From: Streptomyces deccanensis
GTDB lineage: Bacteria; Actinomycetota; Actinomycetes; Streptomycetales; Streptomycetaceae
Assembly: GCF_022385335.1 (NCBI RefSeq)
Contig: NZ_CP092431.1
Span: forward strand, 9,238,001-9,302,000
DNA length: 64,000 nucleotides
Reading direction: 5' to 3'
Positions 34,948 through 46,296 of the stretch are shown one piece after another (positions within the stretch are counted from its first letter, which is position 1; each line of letters opens with the position of its first letter). A program made the translations under genes and the position numbers. Under the pieces are notes generated by a model that was given only the letters and a program-made list of their open reading frames with translations, was not told where the DNA came from and did no database searches.

Positions 34948-35808
34948 GTGCTGGAGCGGCTCAACCAGGCCATGGAGCACATCGAACGCCATCTCGATCA
35001 GCCGATCGACGTGGCGGACCTGGCGCGGATCGCGGTGACGTCGGAGTACCACCTGCGGCGGCTCTTCTCCGCGCTCGCGGGCATGCCGCTGTCGGAGTAC
35101 GTGCGACGACGGCGGCTGACCGTGGCCGGTGCCGAGGTGCTGGCCGACGAGCGGACGCTGCTGGAGATCGCGGTGCGCTACGGCTACGGCTCCGGGGAGG
35201 CGTTCGCACGGGCGTTCCGCGCCCTGCACGGCGTCGGCCCCGGGGAGGCCCGGCGGACCGGTGCGAGTCTGCGGTCGCAGCCCCGGATGTCCTTCCGCCT
35301 CGTCGTCGAAGGGAGCAGCAGCATGCGATACCGCATCGTGGAGAAGGAGGAGTTCCGGGTGGTGGGGAGGAAGACCCGTGTCCCGCTCGTGCACGAGGGG
35401 ATGAACCCGGCGATCGCCGACTTCATCCGGGGCCTCGGACGGGAGACGCTCGACCGCATCGAGAGCCTGTCCGACCAGGAACCGAAGGGGATCGTCTCGA
35501 TCAGCGACAACATCGACGCGGGCCGGGCCGAGGGCACGGAACTCGACTACTTCCACGGGGCGGTGACACGGGTTGCCGCCCCCGAGGACATGGACGAGCT
35601 GGTCGTCCCGGCCGGGACCTGGGCCGTGTTCGAGAACTCCGGGCCCTTCCCGCAGGCGCTGCAGCATCTGTGGCGGGACGTGTTCACCCAGTGGTTCCCG
35701 TCCAACCCGTACCGGAGCCGTCCGGGCCCCGAGATCCTGCGCACCAGGCTCTCACCCGACGCGGCACAGGCCGACGCGGAACTGTGGATCCCGGTGGAGC
35801 GGGGCTAG
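34948..35808 (+). CDS. AraC-type regulator with GyrI-like effector domain
   Basis: 286 residues. The N-terminal AraC/XylS double helix-turn-helix (about 1-110; LERLNQAMEHIERHLDQPID and IAVRYGYGSGEAFARAFRAL) is joined to a GyrI-like small-molecule-binding domain (about 125-286) of the Rob/BmrR type. The GTG at 34948 follows AAGGAGG at about 8 bases, so the longer frame from 34801 is not used. Such proteins usually respond to hydrophobic or cationic drugs and stress. A TAGCGT -10-like hexamer lies at 34916. No obvious target gene is adjacent. Confidence 0.87.
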   Translation: MLERLNQAMEHIERHLDQPIDVADLARIAVTSEYHLRRLFSALAGMPLSEYVRRRRLTVAGAEVLADERTLLEIAVRYGYGSGEAFARAFRALHGVGPGEARRTGASLRSQPRMSFRLVVEGSSSMRYRIVEKEEFRVVGRKTRVPLVHEGMNPAIADFIRGLGRETLDRIESLSDQEPKGIVSISDNIDAGRAEGTELDYFHGAVTRVAAPEDMDELVVPAGTWAVFENSGPFPQALQHLWRDVFTQWFPSNPYRSRPGPEILRTRLSPDAAQADAELWIPVERG

Positions 35809-35840
35809 CGTCGTCGGTCGGCTCATGTCCGGTGCGGGGC

Positions 35841-35920
35841 GTGGGACGCGCGTCTGCGGTGCCCGTGGGGCGTGGGACGCGCGTCAGTTGTGTCCGCGTG
35901 GGTGTGGGACGCGCGTCTGC
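35841..35920. repeat. Threefold GTGGGACGCGCGTC repeat in a 326-base spacer
   Basis: GTGGGACGCGCGTC occurs at 35841, 35872 and 35904, i.e. every 31-32 bases. Each unit contains the perfect 10-bp palindrome GACGCGCGTC. The spacer (35809-36134) shows no coding potential that I can support. The array could be a cluster of protein-binding sites or simple duplicated hairpins. Confidence 0.6.
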
Positions 35921-36134
35921 CGTACCCTGCGGGGCCTGGCGCGCGGATCTGCCGCGTCGCGCCCCGCTCACCGGCGGCCATAGGGCGCCGTCGCCCGGAG
36001 CAGGCGTGAGCTGAACGGCAGGCCCTCGCTCTGAGCCTCTGAGCACCCGCGCGCGGTGACTTCGCGTCGTCGCGCGGCTGCCCCCGCCTCTCGTCCGCCG
36101 GTAGCGTGGAACGACGTCGACCTGGGGTGGGGGC

Positions 36135-37310
36135 ATGAGGGCGATCGTCGTGGGGGCGGGCATCGGCGGACTGGCGGCGACCCTGAGCCTCGGGCGCGCC
36201 GGCTGCGAGGTGACGCTCGTCGAGCAGGCGCCCCGGTTCACCGAGGTCGGCGCGGGCATCCAGCTCGCGCCCAACGCCACCCGCGTCCTGCGCCGGCTCG
36301 GCCTGCTCGACGCGGTCGACGCCCACTCCGTCCGGCCGTCCCGGCTGAGCTTTCGCATCTGGTCCGACGGCACCGAGATCTGCCACTACGCGCTCGGACG
36401 CGAGGCCGAGGAGGCCTTCGGGGCGCCGTACCTTCAGGTCCACCGGGCCGATCTGCACCGGGCGCTGGCCGACTCCGTTCCGGCCGGTTCGGTGCGGCTG
36501 GACACCAGGGTCGTGGGCATCGGACAGGACGACAGGTCGGCGTGGGTGACGACGGCCGGGGAAGAGCGCCTGCGGGCGGACCTCGTCGTCGCCGCGGACG
36601 GTATACGGTCGGCGGCCCGCCAGTGGCTCTTCGGCGCCGACGCGGCCCTGTATTCGGGAACCGCCGCCTACCGGGCCCTGCTGCCCGCCGAGACGGTGGC
36701 GGATCTGGACCTGCCGGAGTACGCGCTCTGGCTCGGACCCGGCCGGCACTTCGTGCACTACTGGGTCCGTCGCGGCGAACTGCTCAACGCCGTCGGCGTC
36801 GTCGGGATCGACACCGCGCCGGAGTCGTGGACCGCCCGCGCCGAGCCGGAGGAGCAACTGCGCGCGTTCCAGGGGTGGGACCCCCGGGTCCTCGACGTCC
36901 TCGGCCGCGCGGGGACGGTCCTGCGCCACGGCATCCACACCCGCGCCCCGCTCGCCCGCTGGAACACCGGCCGGATCACCCTGCTCGGCGACAGCGCCCA
37001 CGCGATGGTGCCCTTCCAGGCGCAGGGCGCGGCCCAGGCCCTGGTCGACGCGGCCGTGCTCGGGGACTGCCTCGCCGGCGCGACACCCGCCGACGTACCC
37101 GAAGCGCTCGACCGGTACGTCAGCCGCCGACTGGCCACCGCCACGCGGGTGCAGGCCGGTTCCGCGCGGGCGGGCGAGGACTACCACCTGCCGGACGGAC
37201 CGGAGGCCGACGCCCGCAACGCGCGCATGGCGGCGGGGGCCGCCGAGAACGGGTTCGGGCCCCACGCGGGCGCCTGGGGAGTCGACGCGTTCGAGGAGCC
37301 GTCGGCGTAG
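36135..37310 (+). CDS. FAD-dependent aromatic-ring monooxygenase (salicylate hydroxylase-like)
   Basis: 391 residues. The class A flavoprotein motifs are AIVVGAGIGGLAATLSLGRA (3-22), the DG motif VVAADGIRSAAR (about 155) and GDSAHAMVPFQAQGAAQAL (about 285), where FAD and NADPH bind. The sequence resembles salicylate or 3-hydroxybenzoate hydroxylases. The ATG at 36135 is 15 bases after a run of purines. The gene stands alone and is followed by a broken dicarboxylate symporter; the aromatic substrate is not predictable. Confidence 0.85.
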   Translation: MRAIVVGAGIGGLAATLSLGRAGCEVTLVEQAPRFTEVGAGIQLAPNATRVLRRLGLLDAVDAHSVRPSRLSFRIWSDGTEICHYALGREAEEAFGAPYLQVHRADLHRALADSVPAGSVRLDTRVVGIGQDDRSAWVTTAGEERLRADLVVAADGIRSAARQWLFGADAALYSGTAAYRALLPAETVADLDLPEYALWLGPGRHFVHYWVRRGELLNAVGVVGIDTAPESWTARAEPEEQLRAFQGWDPRVLDVLGRAGTVLRHGIHTRAPLARWNTGRITLLGDSAHAMVPFQAQGAAQALVDAAVLGDCLAGATPADVPEALDRYVSRRLATATRVQAGSARAGEDYHLPDGPEADARNARMAAGAAENGFGPHAGAWGVDAFEEPSA

Positions 37311-37393
37311 GCCGGGGGAAGGGGCGCGGCCGTTCGAGACCGACACGACCGGTGCGCGACGGCACGGAGTGCCCGTCACCGTCGCAGCCCCGG

Positions 37394-37560
37394 CGCGCAG
37401 CCCGTCTGCTGCGCACCTCACTGTTCCTCCAGATCGGCCTCGCCCTCGTCCTCGGGCTTCTCGTGGGACGGCTCTGGCCCGACGTGGGCACGGCCGTCCA
37501 GCCACTGGGCGACGGCTTCGTGCGGCTCATCAAGGCGGTGATCGCGCCGCTGGTGAAGGG
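37394..37560 (+). pseudogene. Remnant of a C4-dicarboxylate/cation symporter (DctA-like)
   Basis: In one frame the stretch reads LLRTSLFLQIGLALVLGLLV and then GTAVQPLGDGFVRLIKAVIA, an excellent match to the N-terminal helix 1 and PLG-GFI-LIKM motif of DctA/GltP symporters. After APLV the similarity ends abruptly and no more family sequence follows, so about 90 percent of the gene is missing. No stop codons interrupt the fragment itself. The rest of 37311-37666 shows nothing recognisable. Confidence 0.65.
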
Positions 37561-37666
37561 TCCCCACGATGTCGTCCCGGACGGGCGTCGAGTCCGTGTG
37601 CCCCCGCCCGACGGCGTCGGTGAGCGGAGCGCAGGCCGCCGGACCGCGGCGGAGCCCGACGGTGCG

Positions 37667-38425
37667 TCAGGTCGCGGGCTTCCAGCCCGGGAGTGTCGGC
37701 AGGACCTTCTCGGCTACGCGGAACAGGGCCTCATCGTCGGGTATCTGGGTGTCCTGGCGGTAGATGACGAGTTCGAAGGTGCCGCCGCTGTCCTTCGGGT
37801 CGGTCGCGACCAGCAGCCGCCGGGCGACCCCGCCGGGGCCGGACTGCGCGTCACTGCCGTCGAGCCGGAACGAGATGGAGATGGTCTGGCCCGAGTACAG
37901 GGCCGCCGCGTGTCCCAGGACCGTCTTCGTCTCGACCCCCGCCCCCAGATAGCCGACCGACTCGGCGACCGGGAGGTCCTCGTCCGACGCCGACAACTCC
38001 ACGGTGTAGGTGTCGAGTTCGACGCTCGCCTCGGGGGTGACGGTCTTGGTGCCGTCGAACCAGGTGGACTCGTTCTCGCTGCCCGACGCGGTCACCGCCT
38101 GCTCGGTGGGCGTCCCGAGGAGCTTCGGCAGGTCGGCGCGGTTCAGCGCGGTGCACAGCTGTGCGCCCGAGACCTTGCCCCGGGCCGCCGGAGAGGCGTC
38201 GTCCGACGACGAGCAGACGGCCGGACCCACGCTCTCCGGGGTCGTGTCGAGGAGGTCCGCCAGCAACCACATCCCGCCCAGCAGCACACCGACGGTCGCC
38301 ACCGCCGAGACCACCTGGGCCGCCGTCCCCATCTCCTTCGGCGGACCCCCTCGGGAATCCGTTCGCCGCCCCGTGTCCTGATCCGCTGTCGAGCCCGCTC
38401 CGGAATCGGCGAAATCGTCGACCAT
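37667..38425 (-). CDS. Single-pass membrane protein of unknown function
   Basis: 252 residues from the ATG at 38425. A short charged cytoplasmic N-terminus (about 35 residues) precedes one membrane helix (VVSAVATVGVLLGGMWLLAD). The rest is extracytoplasmic, Ser/Thr-rich, with two cysteines (VCSSS and QLCTAL) that could form a disulfide, and a C-terminal domain with AALYSGQTISISFRLDG. It resembles actinobacterial hypothetical proteins, possibly of the DUF6215 type, but I cannot assign a function. A longer in-frame start at 38683 would remove the sensible topology. Confidence 0.7.
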   Translation of the reverse strand: MVDDFADSGAGSTADQDTGRRTDSRGGPPKEMGTAAQVVSAVATVGVLLGGMWLLADLLDTTPESVGPAVCSSSDDASPAARGKVSGAQLCTALNRADLPKLLGTPTEQAVTASGSENESTWFDGTKTVTPEASVELDTYTVELSASDEDLPVAESVGYLGAGVETKTVLGHAAALYSGQTISISFRLDGSDAQSGPGGVARRLLVATDPKDSGGTFELVIYRQDTQIPDDEALFRVAEKVLPTLPGWKPAT

Positions 38426-38642
38426 GTCCCCCGTGCCCCCACCTTGATGTGCACACGCCTGACGTGCGCCGGGGGAGCCTAACCGGTGATCGTCCGAGGG
38501 GAAACGGAATTCCGCGCGGGCCGCTCCCCTCGCGGGCGAACCCGCCGCACAGGCGTGAGGAAGGGCTTCCCAGGGGAGACCGACACCCTGTGCGCCCGCC
38601 GACGACGGGCGCCGTCGCGGCCCCACGAAAGGAAGAACCGGT

Positions 38643-39662
38643 ATGACCCAGCAGGGCTCCCTCGGCGTCGCCGTCGTCGGCACCGGCCGGATGGGCGCGG
38701 ATCACGTGCGCCGGATCTCCGAGGTGATCAGCGGCGCCCATGTGGCCGCCGTCGTCGACCCCGACACCGACCGCGTCCGGGCGATCGCCGCCGGCGTCGA
38801 GGGGTGCGCGGCCTACGGCGACCTCGCCGAGGCACTGGCCGCGCCGGGCGTCGACGCCGTCCTCGTCGCCTCCCCGGGCCCCGCGCACGAGGCGGCTCTG
38901 CTCGCCGCGTTCGCCCACGACCTGCCCGTTCTGTGCGAGAAGCCCCTGACCCCCGACACCGCCTCCGCGCTGCGGCTGCTGGAGGCGGAGGAGCGGTTGG
39001 GTCGGCGCCGGGTGCAGGTGGGTTTCATGCGTCGCTACGACCGTGAGTACGTCAAGCTCAAGGCCCTGCTGGACAGCGGCGATCTGGGCAGGCCGCTGCT
39101 GCTGCACCACCGGCACCGCAACGCCGCGCCCCCGCCCGGTTTCACCGACGCCATGGCCATCAACGACTCCGTGGCCCACGAGATGGACGTCACCCGCTGG
39201 CTGCTCGGCCAGGAGATCACCGCCGTCACCGTGCTGCGGCCCCGGCCGTCCGCGCACGCCCCCGAGGGCCTGAGCGACCCGCAGCTCGTGCTCTTCGAGA
39301 CCGACGGCGGCGCGGTGGTCGACGTCGAGATCTTCCTCAGCGCCCGCTACGGCTACCAGGTGCAGGCCGAGGCCGTCTGTGAGGACGGCACCGCCCGGAT
39401 CGGCGAAGGGCACGACATGCTCGTCAACGCGGCGGGCCGCTGGGGTGGCACGGTCACCCCGAGCTATCTGGAGCGGTTCGAGGACGCCTACGACCGACAG
39501 GTCCAGGCCTGGGTGGACGCCACCCGGCGCGGCGAGGTCACCGGGCCCGGCATCTGGGACGGGTACGCCGTCGCGGCGATCTCCGAGGCGGGCGTCCGCG
39601 CCCAGTACGAGGGTGTCCGCACGGAGGTGGAACTCGTCGAACGCCCCGCCCTCTACCGCTGA
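38643..39662 (+). CDS. Gfo/Idh/MocA oxidoreductase (inositol 2-dehydrogenase-like), paralogue
   Basis: 339 residues. Rossmann motif [17 protein letters not shown], then [13 protein letters not shown] and [15 protein letters not shown], with [17 protein letters not shown] carrying the catalytic His. The sequence parallels the dehydrogenase at 29839 closely throughout (same motifs and length), so the two probably arose by duplication and may act on epimeric inositols. AAAGGAAG lies just before the ATG at 38643. It stands alone, convergent with the L-idonate dehydrogenase gene. Confidence 0.88.
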   Translation: MTQQGSLGVAVVGTGRMGADHVRRISEVISGAHVAAVVDPDTDRVRAIAAGVEGCAAYGDLAEALAAPGVDAVLVASPGPAHEAALLAAFAHDLPVLCEKPLTPDTASALRLLEAEERLGRRRVQVGFMRRYDREYVKLKALLDSGDLGRPLLLHHRHRNAAPPPGFTDAMAINDSVAHEMDVTRWLLGQEITAVTVLRPRPSAHAPEGLSDPQLVLFETDGGAVVDVEIFLSARYGYQVQAEAVCEDGTARIGEGHDMLVNAAGRWGGTVTPSYLERFEDAYDRQVQAWVDATRRGEVTGPGIWDGYAVAAISEAGVRAQYEGVRTEVELVERPALYR

Positions 39663-39779
39663 CCCCCGGCCCCCGAGCCATCGAGCCACCGAGCCATCGA
39701 TCGCCGACGCCTGCACCGTGGGAGTCATGTGATGTCTGTCCTCGGGTGACCCCTTGAATCACCGCCTACGACAGTCAAC

Positions 39780-40820
39780 TCACGCACGATCGGTCAGATC
39801 CAGCAGCACCTTGGAGGCGACCGTACGGTCCTGGGCGGTCTCGAAGGCGGCCACGGACCGCTCCAGCGGGAAGGTGTGCGTGACGACCGGATCGACGGGG
39901 AGGCCCTGGGCCAGCAGGGACAGGGCCTCGTCGAACTCGGTGTCGAAGCGGAAGGAACCCCGCAGTTCCAGTTCACGGGTGACCGCCACATTGCCGAGCA
40001 GCCCGATCTCCCCGGGCGGCAGCAGCCCCAGCATCACCACGGTGCCGCCCCGCCGCGCCCGCTCCACACAGCCGCGCAGCCCGGCGGGCGCGCCGGACGC
40101 CTCCACGGCCACATCGAAGACCCCGGCCCAGTTCGGGTCGTCGGGCCGGTCCGCCCGTACGGTCGCGGTCGCGCCCACCTCGGACGCGATCCGCAGCGGC
40201 TCCTCGTGCAGATCGCCGGCGACGACCTCGGCGGCTCCGGCGTGCCGCAGCGCGGCCACGACCAGACAGCCGATCGGACCGGCCCCCGTGACCAGGACCC
40301 GCCTGCCCCGTACCTCGCCCGCCCGGCGCACGGCGTGCAGTGCCACCGCCAGCGGCTCGGCGAGCACTGCACGGCGCAGGTCGAGCCCGGCGGGCAGCTC
40401 CCGCACCTGACCGGCGGGCACGGCGAGGCGCTGCGCGAAGCCGCCCTGCACATGCGGGGTGTGGGCCGCGCTGCCCAGATAGCGGGTGTGGGCGCAGACG
40501 TTGCGGGTGCCCCGCGCGCACTCGGGGCAGACCCCGCAGGGCGTCGCCGGATGGATCGCGACCGGCGCGCCGACCGCCGGGACGTCCGGCCCCTCGACCC
40601 CGGGGCCGAGGGCGGCGACATGGCCGACCACCTCGTGGCCGAGCACCATGGGCTCGCTCACCGCGAAGTCGCCCACCCGGCCCCGGTGGTAGTAGTGCAG
40701 ATCGGACCCGCAGATCCCGCCGAGCGCGACGGCGACCTCGATCTCACCGGGCGCCGGACCGTCGTACGGCCGCTCCTCGACCCGGAGGTCACCGGCTCCG
40801 TGGACAACACACGCGTGCAT
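39780..40820 (-). CDS. Zinc-dependent L-idonate 5-dehydrogenase-like alcohol dehydrogenase
   Basis: 346 residues. A medium-chain dehydrogenase: catalytic zinc ligands are in GGICGSDLHYYHRG (Cys) and LGHEVVG (His, Glu), the structural zinc site in PCGVCPECARGTRNVC, and the cofactor site in VLVTGAGPIGCLVVAAL. IdnD oxidises L-idonate to 5-ketogluconate. The gene follows the gluconate 5-dehydrogenase-like gene by 26 bases, matching the idnO-idnD pairing and giving a two-gene operon controlled by the IclR regulator. Start ATG at 40820. Confidence 0.87.
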   Translation of the reverse strand: MHACVVHGAGDLRVEERPYDGPAPGEIEVAVALGGICGSDLHYYHRGRVGDFAVSEPMVLGHEVVGHVAALGPGVEGPDVPAVGAPVAIHPATPCGVCPECARGTRNVCAHTRYLGSAAHTPHVQGGFAQRLAVPAGQVRELPAGLDLRRAVLAEPLAVALHAVRRAGEVRGRRVLVTGAGPIGCLVVAALRHAGAAEVVAGDLHEEPLRIASEVGATATVRADRPDDPNWAGVFDVAVEASGAPAGLRGCVERARRGGTVVMLGLLPPGEIGLLGNVAVTRELELRGSFRFDTEFDEALSLLAQGLPVDPVVTHTFPLERSVAAFETAQDRTVASKVLLDLTDRA

Positions 40821-40846
40821 GGGGGGCTCCTTGGGGGTCGGCCGGG

Positions 40847-41620
40847 TCACAGGACGGACAGCATGCCGCCATCGACGTACAGCAACTGGCCGTTGACGAA
40901 GTCGGAGGCGGGGGAGGCGAGGAAGAGCAGGGCGCCGACGAGGTCCTCGACCTTCCCCCAGCGGCCGGCCGGGGTCCGGCCCCGCACCCAGGAGCTGAAC
41001 TCCTCGTCGGCGACCAGCGCCGAGGTCAGCTCGGTGTCGAAGTAGCCGGGGCCGATGCCGTTGACCTGGATGCCGTGCGGCCCGAGGTCGGCGCACATGC
41101 CCTTGGTCAGCATCTTCAGGCCGCCCTTGGTGGCCGCGTAGGGCGCGATGCCGGGCCGTACCGCCTCGCTCTGCAGCGAGCAGATGTTGACGATCTTGCC
41201 GTGGCCCCGGGGGACCATCCGGCGGGCGACCTCGCGGCCCACGAGGAAGGCGCTGGTGAGGTTGGTGTCGAGCAGGGTGTGCCAGTCCTCGTCGGTGAAG
41301 TCGAGGAACGGGGCGCGGCGTTGGGCGCCGGTGTTGTTGACCAGGATGTCGAGGGGGCCGGCCCCGTCCTCGATCCGGGCGACGGCGCCGGCGACCGACG
41401 CGGGGTCGGTGACGTCGAAGGCCTCCGCGAGGACCGCGTCGCCGAACGTGCCGGCCAGCTCCTCGCGGGTGCCCTCGAGGGCGACCGTGTCCCGGCCGTT
41501 GAGGACCACCGTGCAGCCGGCCTCCAGGAGACCGACGGCCAGCGCGCGGCCGATGCCCCGGCTCGACCCGGTGACCAGGGCGACCTTTCCGGTGACGTCG
41601 AAGAGGGGGTGGCTCGTCAT
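40847..41620 (-). CDS. Short-chain dehydrogenase, gluconate 5-dehydrogenase-like
   Basis: 257 residues. Classical SDR: TGSSRGIGRAL cofactor motif, NNTGAQ, catalytic Ser in NICSLQSE and YAATKGG (Tyr-x3-Lys). The sequence fits IdnO, which reduces 5-ketogluconate to gluconate, after the action of the next gene's product. It is first in the operon; its promoter region contains the palindrome TTTCCCACTGAGTGGAAA (about 17 bases upstream of the start), likely bound by the divergent IclR protein. Confidence 0.87.
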   Translation of the reverse strand: MTSHPLFDVTGKVALVTGSSRGIGRALAVGLLEAGCTVVLNGRDTVALEGTREELAGTFGDAVLAEAFDVTDPASVAGAVARIEDGAGPLDILVNNTGAQRRAPFLDFTDEDWHTLLDTNLTSAFLVGREVARRMVPRGHGKIVNICSLQSEAVRPGIAPYAATKGGLKMLTKGMCADLGPHGIQVNGIGPGYFDTELTSALVADEEFSSWVRGRTPAGRWGKVEDLVGALLFLASPASDFVNGQLLYVDGGMLSVL

Positions 41621-41636
41621 GCGTAGGGTCTCCCTA

Positions 41637-41656
41637 TTTTCCCACTGAGTGGAAAA
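41637..41656. promoter_or_regulatory. IclR operator candidate on the dehydrogenase side
   Basis: TTTTCCCACTGAGTGGAAAA is a near-perfect palindrome upstream of the gluconate 5-dehydrogenase-like gene. A related site is at 41720-41738, and a half site CTCAACGGAAAA lies at 41675-41686. Confidence 0.75.
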
Positions 41657-41719
41657 GTTGTCTGCTCAACGGAAAAACATCGTGGGTGCGGCGGACGGTC
41701 GCTGTCAACCGTGGAAGGC

Positions 41720-41738
41720 TTTTCCACTCAGTGGTAAC
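41720..41738. promoter_or_regulatory. IclR operator candidate on the regulator side
   Basis: TTTTCCACTCAGTGGTAAC repeats the palindrome of 41637-41656 (core TTCCACTCAGTGG). It ends 8 bases before the IclR gene start, so the regulator probably represses its own synthesis. Confidence 0.75.
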
Positions 41739-41746
41739 TTTCCGGC

Positions 41747-42514
41747 GTGAGCGGCGGTGAGGTACCCACGGACGTGGTCGGACGGGCGATCAGGCTGCTC
41801 GTCCTGGTCGGCGAGCACCCGCACGGCATCACCCTGTCCGCACTGGCCCGAGCCAGCGGTGTCCCCGTCAGCACGGCCCACCGGCTGGTCAACTCCCTCT
41901 GCCGCGAGGGCCTGGTGGAGTTCGAGACCGACGGCAAGCGCTACAAACCGGGTCTGCGGCTCTTCCAGCTCGGCCAACAGGCCGGTCAGGTGTACGGCTT
42001 CGCCGGCACCGCCCTCCCCGTGATGCAGCGCGTGACCCGGCAGACCGAGGAAGCCACCCTGATGTCCGTCCTCGACGGCACCCGGCACCTGTACGTGCAC
42101 TACGTGGACGGCCCCCTCCCGGTCGGCGTCCGCAGCGACCCGGGCCACCACGGCCCGCTGCACTGCACCTCGATGGGCAAGGTCCTGATGGCCTTCGCCC
42201 CCGCCGACGTACGCGCCGACCTCCTGGACCGCGTCGACCTCACCCCGCACGGGCCGAACAGCGTCACCGACCGCGACGTCCTGCGCGCCCACGTCGCCCG
42301 CGCCGCCGAACTCGGCTACGCCACCGCCGACGAGGAACACCATCCCGGCCTGCGCGCCGTGGCGGTGCCGATCCTGCGCCCCGACGGCACCGTCTTCGCC
42401 GCCCTCTCCACCGCCGCGCCCGCCTTCCGCCGCGGCATGGACGACCTGGTCGCCATGGTGCCGCTGCTGCGGTCGGCGGCGGCCGAGCTGGGCGTCCGGC
42501 TGCCGGCCCGTTGA
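41747..42514 (+). CDS. IclR-family transcriptional regulator
   Basis: 255 residues. N-terminal winged helix-turn-helix (about 8-75; GITLSALARASGVPVSTAHRLVNSL) followed by the IclR effector domain (SMGKVLMAFAP, LGYATADEEHHPGLRAVAVPI). The GTG at 41747 is the only good start and lies beside its operator. Divergent from the idnO-idnD-like operon, which it most likely controls in response to a sugar acid; a second dehydrogenase gene follows in the same direction. Confidence 0.9.
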   Translation: MSGGEVPTDVVGRAIRLLVLVGEHPHGITLSALARASGVPVSTAHRLVNSLCREGLVEFETDGKRYKPGLRLFQLGQQAGQVYGFAGTALPVMQRVTRQTEEATLMSVLDGTRHLYVHYVDGPLPVGVRSDPGHHGPLHCTSMGKVLMAFAPADVRADLLDRVDLTPHGPNSVTDRDVLRAHVARAAELGYATADEEHHPGLRAVAVPILRPDGTVFAALSTAAPAFRRGMDDLVAMVPLLRSAAAELGVRLPAR

Positions 42515-42583
42515 CCCCGGCCCCCGTCTGCGGTGAACTGCCCGGAGTCGGGGGCGAGTTCACGGCTGAGGGGGCTGACGGAC

Positions 42584-43381
42584 ATGGGAGACCCGGACCG
42601 GGGGAGCGCCGGACCGCTCGACGGGAAGACCGCACTGGTCACCGGCGCCGGCACCGGCATCGGCCGGGCGACGGCCCTGATGCTCGCCGAGGAGGGCGCG
42701 ACGGTGGTCCTCGTCGGCCGGCGACCCCACCCCCTCGACGAGGTGGCCGCCGCGGTCGTCGCCGCCGGGGGCACCGCCCTCGCCCGCCCGGCCCACGTCG
42801 AGAACGCCGCCGACGTGGAGGAGCTGATCCGCTGGACCCGGGACACGGCGGGCCCCGTCGACGTCCTCGTCAACAACGCGGGCGGAGCCGGCCGGACGGG
42901 CGACGTCCGCCGGGTCGGCGAGGACGAGTGGCACGCCGTCGTCGACGTCAACCTCACCGCGGTCTATCTGCTCACCCGCGCCGTCCTCCCGGACATGCTG
43001 GAGCGCGGCGGCGGCTCGATCATCACGATCTCCTCGCTCGCCGCCGTACGGCCCACATCCCTCGGCGGAGCCCCCTACGGCGCGGCCAAGGCGGGCGTGC
43101 GCAACTTCATGACCTACCTGCGCCACACCTACGGCGACGACCTCGTCCGCGCCACCTGCGTCCTGCCGGGCGCGGTCGACACCCCGGTCCTGGACAGCCG
43201 CCCGGAACCACCGGGCGCGGAGCTGCGGGCTGCCATGGTGCGGCCGGAGGACGTGGCCCGCGCCGTACTGCTGTGCGCCACGCTCCCTCCGCGCACGGTG
43301 ATCGAGGAACTCGTCATCGCCCCCACCCGGTCGGGACGGACCGGGGGCCGACCCGCGTCAGGGCCGCCGCGGCCGTCTTGA
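42584..43381 (+). CDS. Short-chain dehydrogenase/reductase
   Basis: 265 residues from the ATG at 42584. Motifs: TGAGTGIGRATAL cofactor loop, NNAGGAGR, Ser in ISSLAAV and YGAAKAGV (Tyr-x3-Lys). It lies 69 bases downstream of the IclR gene and is probably cotranscribed, so it may belong to the same sugar-acid pathway. Sequence alone does not give the substrate. The gene ends before a spacer with the katG terminator. Confidence 0.82.
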   Translation: MGDPDRGSAGPLDGKTALVTGAGTGIGRATALMLAEEGATVVLVGRRPHPLDEVAAAVVAAGGTALARPAHVENAADVEELIRWTRDTAGPVDVLVNNAGGAGRTGDVRRVGEDEWHAVVDVNLTAVYLLTRAVLPDMLERGGGSIITISSLAAVRPTSLGGAPYGAAKAGVRNFMTYLRHTYGDDLVRATCVLPGAVDTPVLDSRPEPPGAELRAAMVRPEDVARAVLLCATLPPRTVIEELVIAPTRSGRTGGRPASGPPRPS

Positions 43382-43462
43382 GCAGCGGCTGCTTCGAGGC
43401 GGGGTCCCAGGCGGTCAGGGTGGTCTCGTCCGACGAATGCCGCGGCGCACGCGAAAAAGCGA

Positions 43463-43492
43463 CCGGGCCGGCTCCGTGAGGAGCCGGCCCGG
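43463..43492 (-). terminator. Terminator of the furA-katG operon
   Basis: A perfect 13-bp G+C-rich stem (CCGGGCCGGCTCC) with a GTGA tetraloop lies 17 bases past the katG stop. On the minus strand it is followed by a run of five T (complement of 43454-43458), so it is a classical intrinsic terminator. Confidence 0.85.
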
Positions 43493-43509
43493 CCGCCGTG
43501 ATCGCGTCG

Positions 43510-46198
<2,689 letters not shown>

Positions 46199-46205
46199 GG
46201 CGACC

Positions 46206-46248
46206 AACCTACCCCCATAAACACGAACAGTTCAAGAAAACGAACTGT
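46206..46248 (-). promoter_or_regulatory. furA promoter with inverted-repeat operator
   Basis: On the minus strand TTGAAC (46230-46235) and TAGGTT (46206-46211) are separated by 18 bases. The -35 overlaps the perfect inverted repeat ACAGTTC (46227-46233)-N8-GAACTGT (46242-46248). This AT-richer patch is the obvious FurA site. The -10 ends 7 bases before the ATG, suggesting a leaderless transcript. Confidence 0.65.
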
Positions 46249-46296
46249 GCAAGTTTTGGGGTGGCTCGCGCCGGGCGACGGCATCGGTCCATGGGA

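Noticed and set aside
43463..43492. Considered as another copy of the REP-like repeat
   Set aside because: It is a short perfect stem with a tetraloop and T-run after katG. It lacks the arm sequences of the long repeats.
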